This document shows positions 1 through 9,332 of a DNA stretch of 36,160 bases, piece after piece. Position 1 is the first letter of the stretch. Each line of letters begins with the position of its first letter. Location: the NCBI GenBank assembly GCA_017615435.1, contig JAGAAF010000013.1:1-36160 (forward strand), in the 5' to 3' direction. The notes beneath the pieces were generated by a model. That model was not told the DNA's origin, did not search any database, and saw nothing but the letters and a program-made list of their open reading frames with translations. A program made the position numbers and the translations under genes. Source of the stretch: Bacteroidales bacterium. Its GTDB lineage: Bacteria > Bacteroidota > Bacteroidia > Bacteroidales > UBA932.

Positions 1-759
<759 letters not shown>

Positions 760-826
760 TTAAGTGTTAGTACAATATATGCACATTTTTGCGTCCCAAA
801 GTTAAGAAAAAATAGCGAAAATCAAT

Positions 827-834
827 TACTTTTG
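827..834 (+). promoter_or_regulatory. Candidate Bacteroidetes -7 box for surE-lpxB
   Basis: TACTTTTG matches the Bacteroidetes -7 consensus TAnnTTTG and lies 18 bases before the surE ATG at 853. No matching -33 TTTG is seen at the usual 18-21 base spacing, so the call rests on the -7 box and its position between divergent genes. Confidence 0.5.
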
Positions 835-852
835 TGCAAAATACGATTGCGG

Positions 853-1680
853 ATGAAGATTTTGCTCACAAACGACGACGGATATCAGGCGAAAGGCTTG
901 CAGACACTGGTGCGGATAATGAAAAACTACGGCGAAGTGACGGTCGTAGCCCCCAAAAAGCACCAGTCCGGAATGTCTATGGCCATCTCGCTGGGCCTGA
1001 AGCCGCTGGCGTTCAAGGACCTCGGTATGATCGACGGCGTCCGCTGGATGTATCTCGACGGAACGCCCGCAAGCTGCGCGAAGTTCGCGATGGACGAGGT
1101 GTTCAAAGACGAGAAGCCGGATGTGGTGATAAGCGGAATCAACCACGGCCTCAACTCTTCGACCGCAATGTGGTACAGCGGCACTATCGGAGCCGCACGC
1201 GAGGCCGCCCTGGACGGTTCGCAGTCGATAGCCCTTTCGTTGGACAATCTCAGCAAAGATGCCGATTTCACCGTGGTCGAGAAACTGTTTCCCGCAATCT
1301 TCGAGAAACTGATGGCCAATCTTCCGGAGGGAAAGAACATCTTCTACAATATCAATTTCCCCGATCTGCCTGCTGATAAGATACGCGGGGTGAAAGTGGC
1401 TACCCAGGGCCGTGAGAGCTGGGTCAACGAATTCGTTCCCTATGATCCCGAACTGCTGGAACAGTACGGTCTGCTCTTCGGCTCGACCGCACACGATATC
1501 CCGGAACCCGAGGAGGGTGAAGTGTATTATATGATGGCAGGGGATTTGCTGCCTTCGCCTCTGAACGACGAAAACACGGACAACCGTCTCACCGAAGAAG
1601 GCTATGTGGCAATAACTCCCCACAACCTTGACAATACTGATATCGACGATTTCCACCGTCTTTCCAAGATATTCGGATAA
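853..1680 (+). CDS. surE: 5'/3'-nucleotidase SurE
   Basis: Divalent-metal nucleoside monophosphatase of the SurE family; it dephosphorylates 5'- and 3'-nucleotides and is linked to stationary-phase survival. The chosen start is the ATG at 853, which gives MKILLTNDDG with the family's metal-binding Asp-Asp at residues 8-9. An in-frame ATG seven codons upstream would add residues the family lacks and would place the start inside the promoter region. Other family marks are Ser40 in the HQSGMSM loop, SGINHG (94-99, with Asn97) and SGTIGAAREA (109-118). Length is 275 residues, normal for the family. The TAA overlaps the ATG of lpxB by one base (TAATG), so translation is probably coupled. Confidence 0.96.
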   Translation: MKILLTNDDGYQAKGLQTLVRIMKNYGEVTVVAPKKHQSGMSMAISLGLKPLAFKDLGMIDGVRWMYLDGTPASCAKFAMDEVFKDEKPDVVISGINHGLNSSTAMWYSGTIGAAREAALDGSQSIALSLDNLSKDADFTVVEKLFPAIFEKLMANLPEGKNIFYNINFPDLPADKIRGVKVATQGRESWVNEFVPYDPELLEQYGLLFGSTAHDIPEPEEGEVYYMMAGDLLPSPLNDENTDNRLTEEGYVAITPHNLDNTDIDDFHRLSKIFG

Positions 1681-2795
1681 TGAAGTACTACCTGATAGCA
1701 GGCGAGGCTTCGGGCGATCTGCACGCCTCGAACCTTATGAAGGGCCTAAAGGCCGAGGACCCCGAAGCGGAGTTCCGTTTCGTGGGTGGTGACCTGATGG
1801 CCGCCGTCGGGGGAGAACTGGTGCGTCACTATAAAGAGGGCGCGGCTATGGGCCTCACGGACGTGGTCCGCAAGGCCGGTGTGATTCTGGGGGCGCTGAA
1901 GGCGACCAAGGCCGATATACTGGCGTGGAAGCCGGACGCAGTGATTCTGATCGATTATCCGGGTTTCAATATGAAGATAGCGAAGTTCGCGCACGACAGG
2001 GGCTTTAAGGTCTTCTATTATATAGCTCCCAAGACCTGGGCTTCCCGCGAGAGCCGCAACCGCAAGCTGAAGAAGTATGTGGACAAACTCTTCATCGTGT
2101 TCCCGTTTGAGATACCGTATTTCACGGAAAAGGGCATACCGTTCGTTTACAAAGGCAACCCGCTTGTGGATGCGGTAGAGTCTGCGAAGTTCACGGATGT
2201 GTGTGACGGTCCGTATATCGCCATCCTGGCCGGTTCCCGCAAGGGAGAAATCTCGCGTATGATGCCGGTGTGCGTGGAGGTGGCCGACAGGCTTCACGCT
2301 CTGCCGGAGTACAAGGATTGTAAGTTCGTCCTTGCGGGTGCGCCTGCCCGCAGCGCTGATGACTATGCCGGTTGGCTCGAAGGCAGGGAGTATATCCGAC
2401 TGGTGTTCGGGCAGACATATAGCGTCCTTCACGGCGCTCAGGCGGCAATAATCAATTCGGGCACGGCTTCCCTTGAGGCGGCCCTTATCTGCACTCCTCA
2501 GGTCGTGTGTTGGTCTACTTCCGCCATCACGGCTTTCCTTGCCCGCAAGGTCTTCAGGGTGATGGACCATATAAAGTTCATCAGTCTTGGCAATCTGATT
2601 ATGGACCGTCTGGTCTTCCGCGAACTCGTTCAGGAAGATTTCACCGCCGATGCCGTCGTCTCCGAAGTTCGCAGGCTGATTGAAGACTCCGACTACCGCG
2701 AGAAGATGCTTGCCGGATACTCCGAGATAAAGAAAGCCCTCGGAGGCGGGGGCGCTTCGAGGGCTGTGGCTCGGGAAATGATTTCCCTTATTTAA
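1680..2795 (+). CDS. lpxB: Lipid-A-disaccharide synthase
   Basis: Peripheral membrane glycosyltransferase (GT19) that joins UDP-2,3-diacylglucosamine and lipid X to make the lipid A disaccharide. The protein is 371 residues, a normal length. It begins with AGEASGDLHASNL (residues 7-19), the family's N-terminal signature. Further on are DYPGFN, PKTWASRESR and GNPLVDAV in the central part, then GSRKGEI and the SGTASLEAAL stretch of the sugar-nucleotide binding half. It starts in the TAATG overlap with surE, an arrangement that implies one transcript. Its 3' end overlaps the convergent C10 protease gene by 8 bases, so no conventional terminator fits between them. Confidence 0.96.
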   Translation: MKYYLIAGEASGDLHASNLMKGLKAEDPEAEFRFVGGDLMAAVGGELVRHYKEGAAMGLTDVVRKAGVILGALKATKADILAWKPDAVILIDYPGFNMKIAKFAHDRGFKVFYYIAPKTWASRESRNRKLKKYVDKLFIVFPFEIPYFTEKGIPFVYKGNPLVDAVESAKFTDVCDGPYIAILAGSRKGEISRMMPVCVEVADRLHALPEYKDCKFVLAGAPARSADDYAGWLEGREYIRLVFGQTYSVLHGAQAAIINSGTASLEAALICTPQVVCWSTSAITAFLARKVFRVMDHIKFISLGNLIMDRLVFRELVQEDFTADAVVSEVRRLIEDSDYREKMLAGYSEIKKALGGGGASRAVAREMISLI

Positions 2796-4542
2796 CTAAT
2801 ATCTGAGCGGTCAGGTTTTCCTTGCTGCCATCGTTGTAGGTGACGCTCGCTTTAATTGTGTGCGTACCTGCGGTGAGGTTGGCGCTTACGCTTTCCTGCT
2901 TCTTGCCGTCATAGTACCAAATGGTGCTCTTTACAGGCACGGATCCGGGTATCAGCTCGAAGAAATAAGTGTCTCCTGCCTTGGGGCTCTCAGGTAACAG
3001 GATGAAGGATGCATCCACTGCCGGGACCGAAGAGGAAATGAATCGAAGTGTAGGATTGGTCTGTGATCTCGAGAAATCATATGCTTCTTTGCCTCTCATC
3101 CTTTCCCAACCTCCAGCGCTGTTTCTGAAATAAAGAACCACACGGTCGCCGAAGACCACATCGCCCTTGATTCTGCAATCGATACCGTCATAGGCGATAA
3201 GATTGGTCGCTTGGAGCTGGAGGTCGATAACTTCGGAGACATCTTCCTTGTAAGTGCCTTTCCAGTCGATCAAAACGGCTTTGAAGGCGCCTGAATAGTC
3301 CAAATTCCAGTCGGGGTTGCAGATCGATTCTGCTTTCAAAGAGAATCGCTTGGAAAGAACGCTGCCGGACTTGAGGGTGAGACCATTGCCTTTGGAATCT
3401 ATGGCCTCCAAGCACACGTAAGGATCGATTGCGGAATCGCCCTGCCTGTCAGGTCTCAAATTTAAAATGGCGCACTGATCATCAGAGAATGTGTACTTGC
3501 CTGGAATGTTCAGGGTCAGGGTGAAATAGCCGTTGCCGTCTCCGCTCCATCCCCAGTTGATATGGACATAATCTTTTGTGTCGTAACCGTCACAGACGAA
3601 CTGATGTCCTCCACTTTCCGGGTCAACCCCACCATATAAGACAGGCCTGTCCTCATCGATTTCTTTTTCTATCAATCTGACCCACTCTGCGTCTGTACAA
3701 TATTGCCTGTAGACAAGACGGGCGTCGGCAGAGTAGGACATATGAGTGGACAAAGCATTGATTATATATTCGGAATATGTTCCGGTGCCGCTGCCGTAGT
3801 TGTAATAAGCCTGCACCATCACTCCGCAGTCGTACATCAGTTGGGCAACCGCGTTTCTCTGAGCTGAGTTCTCCGACCCCTTGTATTCGAATGGCATCAG
3901 GGAGTAATCATAAACGTGGGAGTCGATGCTGTAACCTTCGATGGTAATAGTTTTCCTGTAGTCACTCTGGTAAGAGTATCCGTCTAGAGTTCCGGTTCCG
4001 TGTTCCGGCCACTGATGGTATCTGATTATTTCGGCCATTGCAGTCGCAACGCAACCGGTAACGGCGGTATATGTCTTTCCATTCTCGACAACCTTGGGAC
4101 ACTTGAGATTGTAAGGTTCGTCCTGGTCCCACAGAGGGGTCTCAAGAAGCTTTCCTGCAGCGGATTTTGTCCTGTATCCCGCCGTTTTCCAAAGGGCCTT
4201 GACTTCCGTGGTGGCTTTCTGCTTGTCTGCACGGGCTGCTCTTATATCCTTCTCGTAGCCGCCCATCCAGTGCTTGAGATTGGAGGGAAGGCGGTCAAGG
4301 TTGAAACTGCCGGTGTCGTTGTATCCCAGCACGGGAGTGGCGAAGTCCTCGGCTGAAATGATGACCCATCCTCCGGTCTTGCCATTGAAAATAAAAAAAG
4401 CATCCGAGCCATAGGCGGCCTCAGTTACTTCAGCTCCGAGCCATCTTTGGGCGATAGCCTGCGCCTGCTGCCTGTCGATCGTGTCGGCGAATGAAATAAG
4501 CGCGGCAAAGAGCGCTGCAATTGTGATAATAAGCTTTTTCAT
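2788..4542 (-). CDS. Secreted C10-family cysteine protease (streptopain/SpeB-like)
   Basis: Papain-fold endopeptidase of MEROPS family C10. The order is: signal peptide (about residues 1-19, ending ISFAD), a Spi-like prodomain (about 20-130) that normally keeps the zymogen inactive, then the catalytic domain. The catalytic Cys164 is in VTGCVATAMAE and the catalytic His313 in GGHQFVCDGYD, followed by HINWGWSGDGNGYF, typical of the family. The C-terminal 230 residues look beta-rich and end in a probable immunoglobulin-like domain. The gene starts 1 base after the stop of the upstream fimbrillin-like lipoprotein, so the two form an operon. All residues needed for activity that can be checked are present. 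Bacteroides relatives (the Bfp proteases) act on host proteins; the substrate here is unknown. Confidence 0.9.
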   Translation of the reverse strand: MKKLIITIAALFAALISFADTIDRQQAQAIAQRWLGAEVTEAAYGSDAFFIFNGKTGGWVIISAEDFATPVLGYNDTGSFNLDRLPSNLKHWMGGYEKDIRAARADKQKATTEVKALWKTAGYRTKSAAGKLLETPLWDQDEPYNLKCPKVVENGKTYTAVTGCVATAMAEIIRYHQWPEHGTGTLDGYSYQSDYRKTITIEGYSIDSHVYDYSLMPFEYKGSENSAQRNAVAQLMYDCGVMVQAYYNYGSGTGTYSEYIINALSTHMSYSADARLVYRQYCTDAEWVRLIEKEIDEDRPVLYGGVDPESGGHQFVCDGYDTKDYVHINWGWSGDGNGYFTLTLNIPGKYTFSDDQCAILNLRPDRQGDSAIDPYVCLEAIDSKGNGLTLKSGSVLSKRFSLKAESICNPDWNLDYSGAFKAVLIDWKGTYKEDVSEVIDLQLQATNLIAYDGIDCRIKGDVVFGDRVVLYFRNSAGGWERMRGKEAYDFSRSQTNPTLRFISSSVPAVDASFILLPESPKAGDTYFFELIPGSVPVKSTIWYYDGKKQESVSANLTAGTHTIKASVTYNDGSKENLTAQILVK

Positions 4543-4543
4543 A

Positions 4544-5734
4544 CTATTCCGACATAACTATGTATCCGTAACTCTTGTTGTCGTCGAGCAGCCATACCAG
4601 GCCGTTCTCGGCTTTGATCGTACTCGCGGTGGAAGAGTAGTCGGCTTCGAAGCCTGAAAGCCCGAAGCTTTTTACATTGACCGTGGAGCTGTTGCCCTCA
4701 GTTGTGTAGGTCATAGGAGATGAAATCTCGAACAGTTCGCCTGCCGCGGGATTCATCATCCTCCAGCCGCTGAGGGACTTTCCGGTGAAGAGACTGTACT
4801 GGTCGCTGCCGGGAACGAAGGAGCGAAGAGGAACAGCTACATCGTTCACAATCGAATAAAGGCCCGGATCGGAAATGGTGGTAAGCTCTGCACCACTCAG
4901 GGGATCGAGGTAGACGAAATCGGGTGACTGAGCCCAGTCTGCCGCGTTCACCGTGAAATTGACAGGCTTGGTATGTCCGGCTTCAAGGACGAGAAGCCTG
5001 GCATTGGAATACTGCTTTCCGCTCCCGAAATTGATTGAAGACGCGGCTATCGCCGTGTACTCGGCGGATTCGGTTTTGATGGTCAGGGTGAGGCCTACGA
5101 TCGCCTGTGGAGCAATAATCGCTTCGAATGCCTGGACACCGTCGGCCGAGGTGGCGGAGAGATGGGCGTGGATATCCACTTTCTCTCCGGTGAGCTTGAA
5201 GCTGCGCTTGTCCATATTGAAGGTGAGCGAAGGGTAAGCAGTGAAGCTGACGTCAGTCACGGGCTTGCCGGAGTCGTTGCGAAGATAGAAGACCAGCTTT
5301 GACATCTTCTGAGTGAAGGTGAAGTTGACAGCCGGGTCTGTGTGCGCCGCCTGGGCGACCGAGACCATAAGGGCCGACGCACGGAATGCGTCGTCCGTGG
5401 TCTGGTCAGGGGCGGCGGCGAACACCACGGCTCCGCCTTCGTTGTACTCTGCGGAGTAGGGGTAATACGCCAGGAAAGTGACCGCGCTGTCGCGCATCTC
5501 GGCCGGCCAGTAGAGCTTGTTCGCGGGAGTGAGATCGCCGGACGAGTAGGTCATTTTCACGTTTACATATGAAAGGGGAGAGTCCATCGACACTCCGACC
5601 AGATCTCCGTTGCGGAGTATAGTATCTTCAGTCTTGAATACGAGTTGTTCGCCGTGTTTGACCTTGGAATCAGGTTCGTGATCGCAAGCTGCTGCGAGCA
5701 AAAACACGGCGATTAGAAGTAAGCATTTTTTCAT
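4544..5734 (-). CDS. Fimbrillin-like (FimA/Mfa superfamily) lipoprotein upstream of C10 protease
   Basis: A 396-residue lipoprotein: signal peptide MKKCLLLIAVFLLAAAC with the lipidated Cys17, followed by acidic residues that fit the Bacteroidetes surface-export signal. The N-terminal half has the fimbrillin pattern: LYWPAEMRDSAVTFLAYYPY (around residues 75-95), then NFTFTQKMSKLVFYL, in which a conserved core strand precedes beta-rich repeats. These features are common in Bacteroidetes fimbrillin-like proteins, which include pilus subunits and tip adhesins as well as non-polymerising surface lipoproteins. It is the first gene of a two-gene operon with the C10 protease (1-base gap). No usher or other pilus genes are nearby, so a role as anchor, adhesin or partner of the protease is more likely than a pilus shaft, but this is inference. 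Confidence 0.7.
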   Translation of the reverse strand: MKKCLLLIAVFLLAAACDHEPDSKVKHGEQLVFKTEDTILRNGDLVGVSMDSPLSYVNVKMTYSSGDLTPANKLYWPAEMRDSAVTFLAYYPYSAEYNEGGAVVFAAAPDQTTDDAFRASALMVSVAQAAHTDPAVNFTFTQKMSKLVFYLRNDSGKPVTDVSFTAYPSLTFNMDKRSFKLTGEKVDIHAHLSATSADGVQAFEAIIAPQAIVGLTLTIKTESAEYTAIAASSINFGSGKQYSNARLLVLEAGHTKPVNFTVNAADWAQSPDFVYLDPLSGAELTTISDPGLYSIVNDVAVPLRSFVPGSDQYSLFTGKSLSGWRMMNPAAGELFEISSPMTYTTEGNSSTVNVKSFGLSGFEADYSSTASTIKAENGLVWLLDDNKSYGYIVMSE

Positions 5735-5738
5735 AGCC

Positions 5739-5746
5739 CAAAGGTA
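5739..5746 (-). promoter_or_regulatory. Candidate -7 box of the fimbrillin-C10 operon, almost abutting the ATG
   Basis: On the minus strand TACCTTTG fits TAnnTTTG exactly and ends only 4 bases before the ATG at 5734. If used, transcription would begin at or next to the start codon and the mRNA would be leaderless or nearly so. Confidence 0.45.
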
Positions 5747-5768
5747 GTGATTTTTTAGATATTCTTGC

Positions 5769-5776
5769 TAAATTTG
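5769..5776 (+). promoter_or_regulatory. Candidate -7 box for the C1 peptidase gene
   Basis: TAAATTTG fits the TAnnTTTG consensus and lies 24 bases before the ATG at 5801. Together with the opposite-strand box at 5739-5746 it makes this 66-base gap a divergent promoter between two protease transcription units. Confidence 0.5.
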
Positions 5777-5800
5777 AAGGTTGTATAAGATTAGTATAGT

Positions 5801-7030
5801 ATGAAACAGTCTCTCGTCCTTGCTGCCGGCCTGATCGCGATTTGTGTCAGCGCCTTCGCACAGCAGCCCCAGAAACCCAAGATCAATTTCCCGGAGTATA
5901 AGTTCACCACAATCAAGGAACTCCCCGTGACTTCCGTCAAGAACCAGAAGAGCAGCGGAACCTGCTGGGCGTTCTCGACCATCAGTTTCGTGGAATCCGA
6001 GATAATCCGAATCAACGGCATCACGGATCCCGAGAAGTATCCGGATCTGTCCGAGTTCTTCGTGGTGAGCCACTCGTATTCGGAGAGGGCGGTCAAGTAT
6101 GTGATGCTTGACGGCGCGCTTGCTTTCCGCGTGGGCAGCGAGGCGGACGATGTGCTTCACGTCATCCGTGACTGGGGTATGGTCCCGAGCGCGGAGATGA
6201 CGGGAATGAACTACGGAACCGATTTGCCGAAGCAGGCGGAGCTTGATGCCGTGCTGAAAGGCTATATGGACGCAGTGGTGAAAAACCCCAACAAGACCCT
6301 TACGACCGCCTGGAAGCGCGGACTGGACGCCATCCTCGCCGAGTATCTGGGCAGGTATCCGGAGAAGTTCACCGTGGACGGAGTCGAGTATACTCCCGAG
6401 AGCTACCGCGACGCCCTTAAGTTCAATCCGGACGATTATGTGACCATCACTTCGTTTACTCATCATCCGTTCTACACCTGGTTCCCGATCGAGGTTTGCG
6501 ACAACTGGCGCTGGGATGAATCGTACAACGTCCCCATCGACGAGTTTATGGAGATACTCGACAACGCCCTTGAGAACGGCTATACCGCCGCCTGGGGCGC
6601 AGATGTGAGCGAGCCCGGTTTTACCCGCGACGGACTGGCCATCCTTGCAGACGTGGAGCTTACCAACGCCGGTTCTGATCAGGCACATTGGGTGGGTTAC
6701 GGCGAAGCGAAAGACAGCGCCAAGAAGCCCAAGAACGGATCCAAGACCAATAACGTGGTGGAGAAGGAAGTTACCCAGGAGTCACGCCAGTTCGAGTATG
6801 AGAACAAAACGATGACGGACGACCACGGTATGCACATCTTCGGAACCGCGCAGGATCAGTGGGGCAACAAGTATTATCTGGTGAAGAATTCCTGGGGCGT
6901 GACCGGCAAATACGACGGTATCTGGTACGCCAGCGAACGCTTCATCAGGGCTCAGAGCCTCGATATTATGATCCATAAGGACGCTCTCCCTGCAGGCTAT
7001 GCCGAGAAGCATCCCAATATCCTCAGATAA
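5801..7030 (+). CDS. Secreted C1-family cysteine peptidase (bleomycin hydrolase/PepC-like)
   Basis: Papain-fold peptidase related to bleomycin hydrolase and aminopeptidase C. A signal peptide (residues 1-20, ending SAFA before QQPQKP) sends it to the periplasm or beyond, unlike cytoplasmic PepC. The catalytic Cys55 is in SGTCWAFST, directly after VKNQKSSG. His342 in DDHGMHIFG aligns with the HAM motif of PepC, and Asn363 is in LVKNSWG. All three catalytic residues are therefore present. Length is 409 residues, within the range of the Bacteroidetes secreted versions. It is divergent from the C10 protease operon and is followed after 3 bases by pssA, whose function is unrelated. It probably trims peptides; endo- versus exo-activity cannot be told from sequence. 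Confidence 0.9.
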   Translation: MKQSLVLAAGLIAICVSAFAQQPQKPKINFPEYKFTTIKELPVTSVKNQKSSGTCWAFSTISFVESEIIRINGITDPEKYPDLSEFFVVSHSYSERAVKYVMLDGALAFRVGSEADDVLHVIRDWGMVPSAEMTGMNYGTDLPKQAELDAVLKGYMDAVVKNPNKTLTTAWKRGLDAILAEYLGRYPEKFTVDGVEYTPESYRDALKFNPDDYVTITSFTHHPFYTWFPIEVCDNWRWDESYNVPIDEFMEILDNALENGYTAAWGADVSEPGFTRDGLAILADVELTNAGSDQAHWVGYGEAKDSAKKPKNGSKTNNVVEKEVTQESRQFEYENKTMTDDHGMHIFGTAQDQWGNKYYLVKNSWGVTGKYDGIWYASERFIRAQSLDIMIHKDALPAGYAEKHPNILR

Positions 7031-7033
7031 AAG

Positions 7034-7753
7034 ATGTGCATTAAGAAGTATATCCCCGATTTCATAACCTCGCTCGGACTCGCTTCCGGTGTGCTGGGCG
7101 TCGTATTCGCCCTCGAGGGAAAGATCTGGTTGGCATTCCCGCTTATGCTTGCCGCCTCCGTCTTCGATTTCTGCGACGGTCTGGCGGCGCGTGCGCTGGA
7201 CGCCTATTCGGATCTGGGAAAAGAGCTGGATTCGCTCAGCGATATGGTGAGTTTCGGCGTGCTGCCGTCGGTTATGCTCTATAACCTGATGAAGACCTGC
7301 ACGTTCTCCTCGAGCGCCTGGTGCCTCGTACCGCTCCTATTGGCGGTGTTCTCCGGCCTCAGGCTCGCGAAGTTCAATGTGGATCCGCGTCAGCACAGGA
7401 GCTTCGTCGGCCTCCCGACCCCGGTCGCTGCGCTGCTGTGCGGCTCGCTCTGCTACTTCGTAGCCTACGAGCCCGCCTCGCTGCTCGCGACCCTCTCCGG
7501 CGGCCTGGTATTCATCCCGGCCCTCGCAGTGGTGCTCTGCGTGCTGCTTGTCTGCGAAGTGCCGATGTTCTCGATGAAGGTGGCGGCCGACGACACGAAA
7601 ACCATCCTCCTGAAGAGAATCTCGTTCATAGCCGAAATCGCCGTTGTTGTGGCGGTAGTGCTGCTTCTCGGCCACAACTGGTCGCTCGCAGTGACGCTGT
7701 CGTGTGTGCTGTATATCCTAAAGAATCTCGTTTACGCAATATTCAAAGTCTAG
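7034..7753 (+). CDS. pssA: CDP-diacylglycerol-serine O-phosphatidyltransferase
   Basis: Inner-membrane enzyme that makes phosphatidylserine, the precursor of phosphatidylethanolamine, from CDP-diacylglycerol and serine. The CDP-alcohol phosphotransferase signature D-x2-D-G-x2-A-R-x8-G-x3-D-x3-D is complete in residues 45-70 (DFCDGLAAR then GKELDSLSD). The protein is 239 residues with about seven to eight hydrophobic segments. The length and the basic start (MCIKKYIPDFITSLGL) match Bacteroidetes PssA; a phosphatidylglycerol-phosphate synthase is less likely because of the N-terminal IPDFITSLGL pattern, but the substrate is assigned by family resemblance. It starts 3 bases after the C1 peptidase stop, and the next gene begins immediately after its own stop codon. 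Confidence 0.85.
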   Translation: MCIKKYIPDFITSLGLASGVLGVVFALEGKIWLAFPLMLAASVFDFCDGLAARALDAYSDLGKELDSLSDMVSFGVLPSVMLYNLMKTCTFSSSAWCLVPLLLAVFSGLRLAKFNVDPRQHRSFVGLPTPVAALLCGSLCYFVAYEPASLLATLSGGLVFIPALAVVLCVLLVCEVPMFSMKVAADDTKTILLKRISFIAEIAVVVAVVLLLGHNWSLAVTLSCVLYILKNLVYAIFKV

Positions 7754-8713
7754 ATGAAAAGATCTTTCATATTTCTGCTGCTTCCGCTTCTGGCCATTGG
7801 TGCCTGCAAGCCCAAGGAAGTGTCGGAAAGGCCCGTCATAGAGTATGTCTCGGAAATAATCCAGGAAAGGGCTAACCCCGCCCATCAGCTGCTGGGGTCA
7901 TTCAAGCCCGGTGATGCGAACGGCAACATAGTCGTTTTCGGCCCGCTGGAGGAGGTCCGGCCTATGTCGGCATCGCTCCTGCGCTTCGACCGCTTCGACA
8001 ATGTGGACGCACGTCCGGTGCGCGACTCCCTCCTGGATTTCAGCGGGGAAGTGGTCACTAGGGTGATAATGAGCGACAAGAGCCCTCTCTCGGCCGTCCA
8101 GACCGATGAGGGAACCAGGAACCTTCGCGAGCTGACCGTCAAGGCCGCTCTTGCCAGCCTGGATACGCTGGGACATCGTACGCGCGGGAAGGTGGTGGTG
8201 CTGACATCATCTGCTATGGCCGCCTACGGCAAATACGACCTCGATTCGCTTCTGCGCGCGTTCCACATCGGTAATGTGGTGTTCTTCCCGCTGGATCTGA
8301 TGGCGGAGAAAGCGCTCGCAAAGCCCGAGGCTAGGATAGGGATCGTTTCCTCCCAGCCCGCGGGGATATATGAAGAATACTTCAGGCATCGCGACGAATT
8401 CGAAGGAATAGATGTGGGCGTATACCCGAAAGAAATGATCCTGGACAGCGTCAGCGTGGTGGATACACTTTCGCTTGATATGCTGCTGCTCGATGATTAC
8501 ACGGTCCCGGCCGATACGCTCCGTTCCCGTTTCCCGGGAGTGGAGGTGGTGACTCCCGGCTCCGTGACCAGTGAGGCCTGCTTCAAGGCTATGCGCAGGC
8601 GTAATATATTCACACACAGGGTGGCATACCCGAAGAGGGAAACCTTTACCGCCAGCCTGAGTGAAGATTCAGAGTTTATCCTGACAGATTCAGATGACAG
8701 AGAACTCTTTTAA
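7754..8713 (+). CDS. Lipoprotein of unknown function
   Basis: A 319-residue protein with a clear lipoprotein signal peptide (MKRSFIFLLLPLLAIGAC, lipidated Cys18). No domain was recognised. The body alternates short beta segments (GNIVVFGPL, GKVVVLTSS, ARIGIVSS, MLLLDD) with helices, which suggests two Rossmann-like lobes similar to a periplasmic binding-protein fold; this is only a pattern reading. The ATG directly follows the pssA stop and the 3' end overlaps the exonuclease gene by 20 bases, so it sits inside a compact operon. There are no glycosidase, protease or transporter motifs. Confidence 0.8.
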   Translation: MKRSFIFLLLPLLAIGACKPKEVSERPVIEYVSEIIQERANPAHQLLGSFKPGDANGNIVVFGPLEEVRPMSASLLRFDRFDNVDARPVRDSLLDFSGEVVTRVIMSDKSPLSAVQTDEGTRNLRELTVKAALASLDTLGHRTRGKVVVLTSSAMAAYGKYDLDSLLRAFHIGNVVFFPLDLMAEKALAKPEARIGIVSSQPAGIYEEYFRHRDEFEGIDVGVYPKEMILDSVSVVDTLSLDMLLLDDYTVPADTLRSRFPGVEVVTPGSVTSEACFKAMRRRNIFTHRVAYPKRETFTASLSEDSEFILTDSDDRELF

Positions 8714-9332
8714 TCAGTCCATTACTCCGGAAGAGCTGGAAAAGCTCCCGCTGGAGGCTTTCAAGGGGAATATAGTCGTCATTGACGCACCCGGAATCGA
8801 ATACTACAAAGCCATCCAGTACCTGAGAAAGCAGAAAGTGCTTGGTTTCGACACTGAAACCAGGCCGGTTTTCGAGCCGCATCACCCGCACAGGGGAGTT
8901 GCACTGCTTCAGCTTTCCGGCCCGGACAAGGCTTATCTTTTCAGGGTGTGCAAGATGGGGCTGAGGCGCAGAATTCGATACATCCTTTCCGACCCCGGCA
9001 TAATAAAGGTCGGAGCCGCTTCGGGCGACGACGTCCGCTGCCTGCAGAGACTGGCCCCGTTCGAAGGAAAGGGCTTCGTGGATCTTCAGAAGATAGGCTG
9101 GGAGTGGGGAATCAGGGACAAGAGCGTGAAGAAGATGGCCGGATTGATTCTGGGAATCAGGATATCCAAGACCCAGCAGTTGTCGAACTGGGAGGCCGAC
9201 AAGCTTTCTCCCGCCCAGCAGCTCTATGCCGCTACCGATGCCTGGGTCTGCCGCGAAATGTACCTTAAACTGAAAGACACAGAGAAAAAACCGCTTAAGT
9301 TGGATGAGCAAGGTAATATTAAAGAAAGATAG
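8694..9332 (+). CDS. DEDDy 3'-5' exonuclease domain protein (RNase D/WRN-type)
   Basis: A 212-residue single-domain nuclease of the DnaQ-like superfamily. The metal-binding residues are all present: Asp53 and Glu55 in GFDTETRPVF, Asp112/Asp113 in SGDDVRCLQRL, and the Tyr178-x3-Asp182 pair in YAATDAW, which marks the DEDDy subgroup. There is no HRDC domain, so it is not full RNase D; it resembles the small Werner-like exonucleases widespread in Bacteroidetes. It overlaps the lipoprotein gene by 20 bases and the methyltransferase gene by 29 bases. Neighbouring an rRNA methyltransferase, an RNA substrate is plausible but unproven. Confidence 0.87.
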   Translation: MTENSFNQSITPEELEKLPLEAFKGNIVVIDAPGIEYYKAIQYLRKQKVLGFDTETRPVFEPHHPHRGVALLQLSGPDKAYLFRVCKMGLRRRIRYILSDPGIIKVGAASGDDVRCLQRLAPFEGKGFVDLQKIGWEWGIRDKSVKKMAGLILGIRISKTQQLSNWEADKLSPAQQLYAATDAWVCREMYLKLKDTEKKPLKLDEQGNIKER

